DNA from: Pseudomonadota bacterium
Lineage (GTDB): Bacteria; Pseudomonadota; Gammaproteobacteria; Burkholderiales; Burkholderiaceae_D
Assembly (NCBI GenBank): GCA_023389425.1
Contig: JAEWEK010000356.1
Span: 1-36,948 of the forward strand
DNA length: 36,948 nt
Reading direction: 5' to 3'
Part shown: positions 7,619 through 15,374 of the stretch, one piece after another
How positions within the stretch are numbered: the stretch's first letter is position 1
Layout of the letters: the number at the start of each line of letters is the position of its first letter
Made by a program: the position numbers and the translations under genes
Notes under the pieces: generated by a model
The model's input: the letters and a program-made list of their open reading frames with translations, nothing else
Databases searched by the model: none
Told to the model about the DNA's origin: nothing

Positions 7619-8638
7619 ATGGCCGCACAAAATAACGCTCCATTGCCCGAAGGGCTCGACATTGCCGGATATCGCATTGTAAAGAAAATTGCGTCCGGTG
7701 GGTTCAGTATTGTATATCTTGCATATGATGGCGAGGGCAATGCTGTAGCCATTAAAGAATACCTGCCGAGCGCGCTGGCGCTCCGCCAGCCGGGTGAGAT
7801 GGTGCCGTCGATCGAAAAGGGTAACCTGCCGATCTTCCGCATCGGACTCAAATGCTTCTTCGAGGAAGGGCGGGCGCTCGCGCGCATCGTCCATCCCAAC
7901 GTCGTGCGCGTCGTGAACTTCTTCAAGGCGCACGACACGGTGTACATGGTGATGGCCTACGAGTCCGGCCACACGCTGCAGGAGCGCATCACGCGCGTGC
8001 AGAACAAGGGCAGCCGCCTGTCGGAAGAGGCAATCTGCCTGTTGTTCATCGGCGTCTGCGCGGGCCTGCGCGAAGTGCATGCCAACAAGCTGCTGCACCT
8101 GGACCTGAAGCCGGCCAACATCTACATCCGCACCGACGGCACGCCGCTGCTGCTCGATTTCGGCGCGGCGCGCCAGACCATCAACGTCGATTCGCCGCTG
8201 CTGGCGCCGATGTACACGCCGGGCTATGCGCCGCCGGAGCTGTACACTAAGGGCTCGCCGCTGGGGCCGTGGTCGGACATTTACAGCATCGGCGCCTCGA
8301 TCTTCGCCTGCATGGCGGGCAGCCCGCCGCAGCCGGCCAACCTGCGCAAGAAAGAGGACACGATGGAAGAACGCCTGGCGCGCCTCGAAGGGCCGTACTC
8401 GGCGGAGCTGGTCGACCTCGTGCGCGCCTGCCTGGCGATCGATCCGATGGGACGCATGCAAAGCGTGTTCGCGATCCAGAAGGCGCTTACCGCGGCGCTG
8501 CCGGCGGCCACCGCGGCGCGCCAGCAGGCGCGCGAACAGGAGCAGCAAAAAATCAAGGTCGCCACCAGCGGCTGGCGCGGGCTGTTAGCCCGGATCGGCG
8601 CTTTGGCGCGCGGTAAGGCCGTCGCGCGCAGCAAGTAA
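7619..8638 (+). CDS. Ser/Thr protein kinase, Hanks-type, non-RD
   Basis: 339 residues from ATG 7619 with AAGGA 8 nt upstream; the open frame runs further upstream but only as antisense of yicC. A complete kinase domain fills about 15-295: Gly-rich loop ASGGFSIVY (25-33), ATP-anchoring K46 (AIKEYLP), catalytic loop HLDLKPAN with D162, K164 and N167, DFG at 180-182, and YAPPELY in place of APE. The usual HRD Arg is Leu (L161), which makes it a non-RD kinase, a class not expected to depend on activation-loop phosphorylation. The C-terminal tail (about 300-339) is Arg/Lys/Gln-rich; no transmembrane helix, PASTA or FHA domain is seen, so it is probably cytosolic. A PP2C phosphatase gene follows after 19 bp; the two are likely a reversible pair. 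Substrates are unknown. Confidence 0.93.
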   Translation: MAAQNNAPLPEGLDIAGYRIVKKIASGGFSIVYLAYDGEGNAVAIKEYLPSALALRQPGEMVPSIEKGNLPIFRIGLKCFFEEGRALARIVHPNVVRVVNFFKAHDTVYMVMAYESGHTLQERITRVQNKGSRLSEEAICLLFIGVCAGLREVHANKLLHLDLKPANIYIRTDGTPLLLDFGAARQTINVDSPLLAPMYTPGYAPPELYTKGSPLGPWSDIYSIGASIFACMAGSPPQPANLRKKEDTMEERLARLEGPYSAELVDLVRACLAIDPMGRMQSVFAIQKALTAALPAATAARQQAREQEQQKIKVATSGWRGLLARIGALARGKAVARSK

Positions 8639-8657
8639 AAAAGAGATTGGGAAAAAT

Positions 8658-9605
8658 ATGCAGTTTTCGGTGTACCAGAAGAGTGAACTAGGCGCGCGCC
8701 GCGTCAACCAGGACCGGATGGGCTACAGCTACACGCGCGACGCGCTGCTGCTGGCGCTGGCCGACGGCATGGGCGGCCACAAGGGGGGCGAGATCGCCGC
8801 CACCATCGCGCTGCAGGCGCTGTCGCACCTGTTCCAGGCGCATGCGACGCCCTTCATCAAAAAGCCGGAACGCTTCCTCGAAGACGCGCTGCTCAAGGCG
8901 CACAACGACATCATCCGCTACAGCACCCTGAACCAGCTGCCGGACGCGCCGCGCACCACGGTGGTGGCTTGCCTGATCCAGCACAACACGGCGATCTGGG
9001 CGCACTGCGGCGATTCGCGCCTGTATTGGATCCGCCAGAACAAGCTGCTGGGCCGCACGCGCGACCACTCGCACATCGAGTTCCTGATCGCGAAAGGCCG
9101 CGCCACCGAATACGAGCGCACCACCCACCCCGACCGCAACAAGCTGTACAACTGCCTGGGCGCGCAGCAGCCGCCGCAGGTGGAAGTGTCGCGTCCGGCC
9201 AGCCTGCTGCCGGGCGACGTCATCATGCTGTGCTCGGACGGCCTGTGGTCGATGATGCCGGATGCCGACATCGTGCGCCGCCTCGCCAACCAGACCGTGG
9301 TGCAGGCGGTGCCGGACATGATCTCGACCGCGCTGGAAGTGGCCGGCCCCAAGGCCGACAACACCACCGCGCTGGCCATCATGTACCAGGGCGCGGACGA
9401 CGGCAGCGTCGACTCCGACCTCATCTCCACGCTGATGCTGCCGGCCGACCAGGTCACCAGCACCATCATCGGCGATCCGGAACCGTCGGCGGCGGCCGCG
9501 GCCGATGCCTTCGACGAGGACGAGATCGAAAAGGCGATCGCGGAGATCCGCGAGGCGATCGAGAAATCGTCGCAGATCCTGACCGACAAAGACAAGACCC
9601 CATGA
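8658..9605 (+). CDS. PP2C-family Ser/Thr protein phosphatase
   Basis: 315 residues. PPM/PP2C enzymes use two metal ions to remove phosphate from Ser/Thr. Expected metal-site motifs are present: RVNQDR (15-20), ALADGMGGHKGG (33-44, with D36), MLCSDGLWSMM and the late GPKADNTTAL. After the domain ends near residue 245 there is an unusual tail, first Ala/Asp/Glu-rich, then a helical DEDEIEKAIAEIREAIEK, of unknown role. It follows the kinase gene by 19 bp and overlaps rph by 4 nt (ATGA), so kinase, phosphatase and RNase PH are translated from one message. The obvious inference is that it reverses the neighbouring kinase. Confidence 0.95.
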   Translation: MQFSVYQKSELGARRVNQDRMGYSYTRDALLLALADGMGGHKGGEIAATIALQALSHLFQAHATPFIKKPERFLEDALLKAHNDIIRYSTLNQLPDAPRTTVVACLIQHNTAIWAHCGDSRLYWIRQNKLLGRTRDHSHIEFLIAKGRATEYERTTHPDRNKLYNCLGAQQPPQVEVSRPASLLPGDVIMLCSDGLWSMMPDADIVRRLANQTVVQAVPDMISTALEVAGPKADNTTALAIMYQGADDGSVDSDLISTLMLPADQVTSTIIGDPEPSAAAAADAFDEDEIEKAIAEIREAIEKSSQILTDKDKTP

Positions 9606-10333
9606 GCGCCGATCTCCGCCCCAGCGGGCGCGCGGCCGACCAGCTGCGCGCGATTCGCCTGACGCGCCAGTACACCCGGCATGCGGAGGGCTCGGTCCTG
9701 ATCGAATGCGGCGACACCAAGGTGATCTGCACCGCCAGCATCGACGAGAAGGTGCCCGGCTTCCTGAAGGGGAAGGGCCAGGGCTGGCTGACCGCCGAAT
9801 ACGGCATGCTGCCGCGCTCGACGCATTCGCGCATGGACCGCGAGGCGGCGCGCGGCAAGCAGAGCGGACGCACGCAGGAGATCCAGCGCCTGATCGGCCG
9901 CTCGCTGCGCGCGGCTTTCGATCTCGAAGCCTTCGGCGAGCGCACGCTGCAGCTTGACTGCGACGTGATCCAGGCCGACGGCGGCACCCGGACCGCATCG
10001 ATCACCGGCGCGATGGTGGCGGCGTACGATGCGTTTTCCAAGCTGGTGGAACGGGGCCTGATCCCGGCGGTGCCGGTGAAGCACTTCGTCGCCGCGATCT
10101 CGGTCGGCGTGTATCGCGGGGTGCCGGTGCTGGACCTCGATTATCCCGAGGATTCGGACTGCGATACCGACATGAATATCGTGATGACGGATGCGGGGCA
10201 TTTCGTGGAAGTGCAGGGCACCGCAGAAGGCGCGGCCTTCGACCGCGCCGTGATGGACCGTTTGCTCGACCTTGGCCAGGACGGCATCGCACAGCTGGTC
10301 CGCCTGCAAAAGCAGTCCCTCGGCCTGCTGTAA
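9602..10333 (+). CDS. rph: Ribonuclease PH
   Basis: 243 residues. RNase PH is a phosphorolytic 3'-to-5' exoribonuclease that trims tRNA 3' ends. Family blocks are all present: RPSGRAADQLR, GSVLIECGDTKVICTAS, GWLTAEYGMLPRSTHSR, QEIQRLIGRSLRA, LDCDVIQADGGTRTASITG and the late LDLDYPEDSDCDTDMNIVMT. The length is normal, so it is full-length, unlike the truncated E. coli K-12 allele. Its ATG overlaps the stop of the PP2C gene. In relatives I recall rph next to rdgB and hemW; here a minus-strand CPBP gene lies between. Confidence 0.97.
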   Translation: MSADLRPSGRAADQLRAIRLTRQYTRHAEGSVLIECGDTKVICTASIDEKVPGFLKGKGQGWLTAEYGMLPRSTHSRMDREAARGKQSGRTQEIQRLIGRSLRAAFDLEAFGERTLQLDCDVIQADGGTRTASITGAMVAAYDAFSKLVERGLIPAVPVKHFVAAISVGVYRGVPVLDLDYPEDSDCDTDMNIVMTDAGHFVEVQGTAEGAAFDRAVMDRLLDLGQDGIAQLVRLQKQSLGLL

Positions 10334-10349
10334 CTCGCACCGTAAAAAT

Positions 10350-10377
10350 CGTCGTCCCCGCCTGCGCGGGGACGACG
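10350..10377. terminator. Perfect 12-bp hairpin between convergent rph and CPBP gene
   Basis: CGTCGTCCCCGC at 10350-10361 pairs perfectly with GCGGGGACGACG at 10366-10377 around a 4-nt loop. It is one unit of the palindromic repeat family, the only clear single copy in the window. It lies between two converging genes and has AAAAAT before it, so the minus-strand transcript would end ATTTTT after the stem, as in a Rho-independent terminator for the CPBP gene. Confidence 0.65.
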
Positions 10378-10381
10378 GCAT

Positions 10382-11131
10382 TTACGCAAGTTGTTGGTTC
10401 GGCCGCACCGGTTCCGACCGATACGCCGTCACGATCACATACAGCGCCAGCACCACCTCCACCACCTTGGTCGCATACTGCACCATGAGGTTGACGTCCG
10501 CGCCGGCCACTGTCTCGACGTTCGAGTACATGCTCGACAGGTTGAGCACCATATGCAGCAGCACCACCCACCACAGGTTCGCCACACGGTAGCGCGCCGC
10601 AGTGAACATCATGCCGGCAGCGGCGCTCATCAGGGCCCACTTGAACGCGGCTGGCCAGTTCCCATCCATGTAGCCGTGCATGAGGTGCATGGAGCCGAAC
10701 AGCAGTCCGTTGAGGACGATCGCCTGCGCCACCGGCAGCCGCAGCAGGATCAGGAAGATCACGCCGCGGAACAGGAGCTCTTCGCCGAACGCGTTGATCA
10801 GCTGGATCAGCAAATCGCCGCCGATGCCGCTCTCCGGCAGGCGCACACCCATGGAAGCGAACATCGCAATCGGCAGTATGCAGGCGACGAAGAACGGCGA
10901 GGCCTTGCCGGCGCCCAGGCCGATCTCGCGCCACATGCCGAGCGCCTGCACCATCAGCACGGGCAGCAGCACGGTCGACGCGAAGGCCAGCAGCTTGATC
11001 TTGCCGAAGGCCTGCGGCGGCGCGAACTGCTTGCCCGCGGCGAGGATGAGGAAAGTGATCCCGAACTGCAGCGCTGCGAACAGCACCGCGCTCAGGGCCG
11101 GATGGGATTCCGTGAACTGTCGGAGTTTCAT
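10382..11131 (-). CDS. CPBP-family intramembrane glutamic endopeptidase
   Basis: 249 residues with about 6-8 hydrophobic segments. The CPBP (Abi/CAAX protease) motifs are present: E117-E118-x3-R122 in GEELLFRG, then FGSMHL with H149, and LLHMVLN with H193. These are the catalytic residues of Rce1-type intramembrane proteases. Bacterial members act in protein maturation, bacteriocin self-immunity or unknown roles; nothing nearby (no small peptide gene) points to a bacteriocin. It is a monocistronic minus-strand gene lodged between rph and rdgB. Its stop is 4 nt from the terminator hairpin. Substrate unknown. Confidence 0.9.
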   Translation of the reverse strand: MKLRQFTESHPALSAVLFAALQFGITFLILAAGKQFAPPQAFGKIKLLAFASTVLLPVLMVQALGMWREIGLGAGKASPFFVACILPIAMFASMGVRLPESGIGGDLLIQLINAFGEELLFRGVIFLILLRLPVAQAIVLNGLLFGSMHLMHGYMDGNWPAAFKWALMSAAAGMMFTAARYRVANLWWVVLLHMVLNLSSMYSNVETVAGADVNLMVQYATKVVEVVLALYVIVTAYRSEPVRPNQQLA

Positions 11132-11314
11132 GGGTGGTCTCTTGTTTTTGTTGAACTGTCAGCACTGTAAAGATCGGCGTGGTGGGCTTCCATCGCCGCG
11201 CGACGAATTGCGTTTTTCCGGGAACAGTCGGTAAAGGCCGCAGGCTTTGCCGCACGGCGCGGGGCAGGCGGACGCGGTAGAATGTCGGCCTTCCCGCTGC
11301 AATCGACTACCGCC

Positions 11315-11899
11315 ATGACCCAACGCCTCGTCCTCGCCTCCAACAACGCCGGCAAACTCAAGGAATTCGCCCAGCTGCTCGCGCCGATCGGCTTCGAGCT
11401 GCATCCGCAGGGTGAGTTCGACGTGCCCGAAGCGGATGAGCCGTTCGGCACCTTCGTCGAAAACGCGCTGGCCAAGGCGCGCCACGCCGCCAGGCTCACC
11501 GGCCTGCCGGCGCTGGCGGACGACTCGGGCGTGTGCGTGAACGCGCTGGGCGGCGCACCCGGCGTGCACTCGGCGCGCTATGCGGGCGAGCCGAAATCGG
11601 ATGCGCGCAACAGCGAGAAGCTGATCGCCGACCTGGCGGCGCACGCGGACAAATCGGCTTACTACTACTGCGTGCTGGTCTACGTGCGCCATGCCGACGA
11701 CCCCCAGCCGGTGATCGCCGACGGCGTCTGGCGCGGCCAGATCGTCGATGCGGCGCGCGGCGAGGGCGGCTTCGGCTACGACCCGCACTTCCTGCTGCCG
11801 CAATTCGGCAAGACCGCGGCCGAGCTGGCGTCGAACGAAAAGAACGCGATCTCGCACCGGGGCCAGGCGCTGCGCGCGCTGGTCGAGAGACTGAAATGA
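11315..11899 (+). CDS. rdgB: dITP/XTP pyrophosphatase (RdgB/HAM1)
   Basis: 194 residues from ATG 11315 (MTQRLVLASNNAGKLKEF), the usual family start; a start at 11282 would add 11 residues. RdgB hydrolyses non-canonical purine nucleoside triphosphates (dITP, XTP) to monophosphates, keeping them out of DNA. Motifs: SNNAGKLKEF for the nucleotide, ENALAKARHAA, LADDSGVCVNAL, GAPGVHSARYAG, GGFGYDPHFLLP and the C-terminal KNAISHRGQAL with the substrate-binding SHR. The stop overlaps the hemW start by 4 nt (ATGA). Confidence 0.96.
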   Translation: MTQRLVLASNNAGKLKEFAQLLAPIGFELHPQGEFDVPEADEPFGTFVENALAKARHAARLTGLPALADDSGVCVNALGGAPGVHSARYAGEPKSDARNSEKLIADLAAHADKSAYYYCVLVYVRHADDPQPVIADGVWRGQIVDAARGEGGFGYDPHFLLPQFGKTAAELASNEKNAISHRGQALRALVERLK

Positions 11900-13128
11900 T
11901 CCCGATTAAACCGGTCAGCGAGCGCGGCGGGCCGCGTTCGCCCGCGACCACCGCCTTGCAGTACCTGCAGCCCGGCACGCTCAACCTGACCGCGCTGCCG
12001 CCGCTGTCGCTGTACATCCACTTCCCCTGGTGCGTGCGTAAATGCCCTTACTGCGATTTCAATTCGCACGAGGCGAAGGGCGCGCTGCCGGAGCAGGAAT
12101 ACCTCGACGCCGTGCGTCTCGACCTGGAGCAGTCGATCCCGATGATCTGGGGGCGGCCGATCCGCAGCATCTTCATCGGCGGCGGCACGCCGAGCCTGAT
12201 GTCGGCGGCCGGACTGGACCGGCTGCTGTCGGACGTGCGCACGCTGCTGCCGCTCGACCTCGATGCCGAGATCACGATGGAGGCCAATCCAGGCACCTTC
12301 GAGGCCGACAAGTTCCGTTCGTATCGCGAGAGCGGCGTGAACCGGCTGTCGATCGGCATCCAGAGCTTCAACGCCGCGCACCTGAAGGCGCTGGGGCGAA
12401 TCCACGATGAAGCGGAGGCGCGCCGTGCGGTCGAGATCGCGCAGGCCAACTTCGACAACTTCAACCTCGACCTGATGTATGCGCTGCCGTCGCAGACGCT
12501 GGCCGAAGCGAAGCGCGATCTCGCGACGGCGCTCTCGTTCGCGCCGCCGCACCTGTCGCTGTACCACCTGACGATGGAACCGAACACGGTGTTCGCGAAG
12601 TATCCGCCCGCGCTGCCGTCGGATGACGAGAGCGCGGATATGCAGGACATGATCGCGGAGATGACGGCGGCCGCGGGCTTCGGGCACTACGAGGTGTCCG
12701 CGTATGCGCAGCCGGGGCGGCGCGCGCGGCACAACCTGAACTACTGGACCTTCGGCGACTATCTCGGCATCGGCGCCGGCGCGCACTCGAAGATCTCGTT
12801 CCCGCACCGCGTGTTGAGGCAGGCGCGCTTCAAGCAGCCGGGGTCGTACATGGAGGCGGCGCGTGCGGGCAATCCGGTCGCGGAAGAGCACGAGATCGCG
12901 CGTGGCGACATGGGGTTCGAGTTCATGCTGAATGCGCTCAGGCTGACCGAAGGCTTCGATCCGAACCTGTTCGGAGAGCGTACGGGGATGAGCATTACGG
13001 CGATCGACAGGCAGCTCGATGAAGCGGAAGGGAAGGGGCTGCTGTACCGCGATCACAAAATCATTCGGCCGACGGAGTTGGGGCAGCGGTTCCTGAATGA
13101 TCTGCAGGAGATGTTTCTGGCTGAGTAG
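11896..13128 (+). CDS. hemW: Radical SAM family heme chaperone HemW
   Basis: 410 residues. HemW binds heme and delivers it, for example to respiratory enzymes; it was long misnamed as coproporphyrinogen dehydrogenase. The radical SAM 4Fe-4S motif is C46-x3-C50-x2-C53 (CVRKCPYC), preceded by LSLYIHFPW, which is typical of HemW. FIGGGTPS is the SAM-binding Gly motif, and MEANPG, LSIGIQSFN and DLMYALPSQT are family blocks. The C-terminal HemN_C-like region (about 290-410) includes YWTFGDYLGIGAGAHS. The 28-residue extension before the domain is modest. It is translationally coupled to rdgB and converges on ilvD. Confidence 0.95.
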   Translation: MIPIKPVSERGGPRSPATTALQYLQPGTLNLTALPPLSLYIHFPWCVRKCPYCDFNSHEAKGALPEQEYLDAVRLDLEQSIPMIWGRPIRSIFIGGGTPSLMSAAGLDRLLSDVRTLLPLDLDAEITMEANPGTFEADKFRSYRESGVNRLSIGIQSFNAAHLKALGRIHDEAEARRAVEIAQANFDNFNLDLMYALPSQTLAEAKRDLATALSFAPPHLSLYHLTMEPNTVFAKYPPALPSDDESADMQDMIAEMTAAAGFGHYEVSAYAQPGRRARHNLNYWTFGDYLGIGAGAHSKISFPHRVLRQARFKQPGSYMEAARAGNPVAEEHEIARGDMGFEFMLNALRLTEGFDPNLFGERTGMSITAIDRQLDEAEGKGLLYRDHKIIRPTELGQRFLNDLQEMFLAE

Positions 13129-13151
13129 CCGGCGCTATCGGTTTGCATGAG

Positions 13152-13248
13152 AAATGGGGTTCCCGCCTGCGCGGGAACGACGTAACAGTGTTTTCGTCGT
13201 GCCCGGCACTGCCGAGCCCGACTTCCCGCGCAGGCGGGAACCCCATTT
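13152..13248. repeat. Inverted pair of palindromic repeats between hemW and ilvD
   Basis: Units at 13152-13182 (minus orientation, starting aaatggggttcccgcc) and 13220-13248 (plus, ending ggaaccccatttt). Here the AAATGGG/CCCATTT tails point outward, opposite to the pair around the GIY-YIG gene. The site separates convergent genes and could act as a two-way transcription end. Confidence 0.8.
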
Positions 13249-13265
13249 TGCGTGAACGGCCGCGA

Positions 13266-15125
13266 TCAGCGCTTCAGTTGCGCCAAATCGCGCACCGCCC
13301 CGCGATCAGCGGAAGTGGTCAGCGCCGCATACGCCTGCAAGGCCTGCGACACCACGCGTTCGCGATTCACCGGCTGCCACGCATGCTCGCTCTCTTCCAT
13401 CCGCGCACGCCGATGCGCCAGTTCTTCCATGCTGACGCGCAGCTCGATGGTCCGTGCCGGGATGTCGATGTCGATCGTATCGCCTTCCTGCACCAGCCCG
13501 ATCGCACCACCTTCCGCAGCCTCCGGCGACGCATGGCCGATCACCAGCCCCGACGAGCCGCCCGAGAAGCGTCCGTCCGTCACCAGCGCGCACTGCTTGC
13601 CCAATCCTTTCGACTTGAGGTACGAGGTCGGGTATAGCATCTCCTGCATGCCCGGCCCGCCTTTCGGGCCTTCGTAGCGGATCACCACCACGTCGCCCGC
13701 ATGCACGTTGTCGCCGAGGATGGCGTCCACCGCTGCGTCCTGGCTCTCGAACACGCGCGCCCGGCCGCTGAACCTGAGGATGCTCTCGTCCACGCCGGCC
13801 GTCTTCACGATGCAGCCCTTCTCCGCGATGTTCCCGTACAGGACCGCCAGGCCCCCGTCCTTCGAATAGGCGTGCTCAAGGTCGCGGATGCAGCCGTTGG
13901 CGCGGTCGATGTCGTTGTCCAGGAAGCGCTCCGATTGCGAGAATGCGACCTGGGTCGGCACGCCGCCGGGCGCCGCGCGGAACAGCTGGTGCACCGCCTG
14001 ATCGTCGCTGCGGCGGATGTCGTACTTGTCGATCGCCGCCTGCAGCGACGGGCTGTGCACGCTCGGCACCGACGTATCCAGCAAGCCGGCACGCGCCAGC
14101 TCACCGAGGATGGCGATGATGCCGCCGGCGCGGTGCACGTCTTCGATGTGGTACTTGTTGGTCATCGGCGCGACCTTGCACAGGCAGGGCACATTGCGCG
14201 AGATGCGGTCGATGTCGGCCATCGTGAACTGCACCTGCGCCTCGTGCGCGGCGGCCAGCAGGTGCAGCACCGTGTTGGTCGAGCCGCCCATCGACACGTC
14301 CAGCGCCATCGCGTTTTCGAAGGCGGCCTTGGTGGCGATGCTGCGCGGGAGGACCGATGCGTCATCCTGTTCGTAGTAGCGCTTGGCCAGGTCCACGATC
14401 AGGCGGCCGGCGCGCAGGAACAGCTCCTTGCGGTCGGCGTGGGTGGCGACGATGGTGCCGTTGCCGGGCAGGGACAGGCCCAGCGCCTCGGTCAGGCAGT
14501 TCATCGAGTTCGCGGTGAACATGCCCGAGCAGGAGCCGCAGGTGGGGCAGGCCGAGCGCTCGATTTCCGCCACGTCGGCATCGGACACCGCCGCGTCGCC
14601 GGCCTTGATCATCGCGTCGATCAGGTCGAGCTTGATGACCTGCTTGTCGTTATTGACGACCTTGACCACCTTGCCCGCTTCCATCGGGCCGCCGGACACG
14701 AACACCACCGGGATGTTGATGCGCATCGCGGCCATCAGCATGCCCGGGGTGATCTTGTCGCAGTTGGAGATGCAGACCATGGCGTCGGCACAGTGGGCGT
14801 TGACCATGTACTCGACCGAGTCTGCGATCAGGTCGCGCGAGGGCAGCGAATACAGCATGCCGCCGTGCCCCATCGCGATGCCGTCGTCGACCGCGATGGT
14901 GTTGAATTCCTTGGCCACGCCTCCGGCCGCCTCGATCTCGCGGGCGACCAGCTGGCCGAGGTCTTTCAGGTGCACGTGGCCGGGGACGAACTGGGTGAAG
15001 GAGTTGACCACGGCGATGATCGGCTTTTCGAAGTCGCCGTCCTTCATGCCGGTGGCGCGCCACAGGGCGCGGGCCCCGGCCATGTTGCGGCCCTGGGTGG
15101 TGGTGCGGGAACGGTAAGTCGGCAT
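13266..15125 (-). CDS. ilvD: Dihydroxy-acid dehydratase
   Basis: 619 residues. IlvD dehydrates 2,3-dihydroxy-isovalerate and 2,3-dihydroxy-3-methylvalerate to 2-oxo acids, the third step of valine and isoleucine synthesis, using an Fe-S cluster. Motifs: NSFTQFVPGHVHLKDL, CISNCDKITPGM with C122, and the cysteine-rich CPTCGSCSGMFTANSMNC (C193, C196, C199). The late region has VTDGRFSGGSSGLVIGHASPEA. The length and sequence resemble the long E. coli-type enzyme. The ATG has GAGGAG just upstream. It is a single gene on the minus strand; no linked ilv genes or LysR regulator are in view. Confidence 0.97.
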   Translation of the reverse strand: MPTYRSRTTTQGRNMAGARALWRATGMKDGDFEKPIIAVVNSFTQFVPGHVHLKDLGQLVAREIEAAGGVAKEFNTIAVDDGIAMGHGGMLYSLPSRDLIADSVEYMVNAHCADAMVCISNCDKITPGMLMAAMRINIPVVFVSGGPMEAGKVVKVVNNDKQVIKLDLIDAMIKAGDAAVSDADVAEIERSACPTCGSCSGMFTANSMNCLTEALGLSLPGNGTIVATHADRKELFLRAGRLIVDLAKRYYEQDDASVLPRSIATKAAFENAMALDVSMGGSTNTVLHLLAAAHEAQVQFTMADIDRISRNVPCLCKVAPMTNKYHIEDVHRAGGIIAILGELARAGLLDTSVPSVHSPSLQAAIDKYDIRRSDDQAVHQLFRAAPGGVPTQVAFSQSERFLDNDIDRANGCIRDLEHAYSKDGGLAVLYGNIAEKGCIVKTAGVDESILRFSGRARVFESQDAAVDAILGDNVHAGDVVVIRYEGPKGGPGMQEMLYPTSYLKSKGLGKQCALVTDGRFSGGSSGLVIGHASPEAAEGGAIGLVQEGDTIDIDIPARTIELRVSMEELAHRRARMEESEHAWQPVNRERVVSQALQAYAALTTSADRGAVRDLAQLKR

Positions 15126-15193
15126 GGTCTCCTCGGCGTATTCGGACGTACTGGGAGTGTCAGGGTGCCGCAGAATGCTGTGATTTGTCTAAT

Positions 15194-15222
15194 ATATTAT
15201 TGCGGGGTCTGTGATACGTAAA
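15194..15222 (-). promoter_or_regulatory. Candidate ilvD promoter
   Basis: On the minus strand TTTACG (15222-15217) and TAATAT (15199-15194) lie 17 bp apart, each matching 4 of 6 consensus positions. They would give a leader of about 60 nt. The AT-rich block stands out against the GC-rich surroundings. Confidence 0.4.
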
Positions 15223-15234
15223 AAGAATCACAGG

Positions 15235-15339
15235 CGTCGTCCCCGCGAAGGCGGGGATCCATGCTGAGTTTGCGGACTGGGAGCAGACGGTTCGACGGCG
15301 CGCGCGGTCCATGGGTCCCCGCCTGCGCGGGGACGACGG
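15235..15339. repeat. Inverted pair of palindromic repeats upstream of ilvD
   Basis: Units at 15235-15268 (plus: cgtcgtccccgc ... ggatccatgctgag) and 15309-15339 (minus: ccatgggtccccgcc ... ggacgacgg). GTCGTC ends point outward, as in the GIY-YIG pair. They lie between the ilvD promoter and the end of the chemoreceptor gene. Confidence 0.8.
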
Positions 15340-15374
15340 GCTAGTGGGTGCTTGCGGTGCCGTGATCCGGCCGT

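Noticed and set aside
15235..15339. tRNA-like GGTTCGA sequence at about 15286
   Set aside because: No cloverleaf can be drawn around it; the flanks are repeat units.
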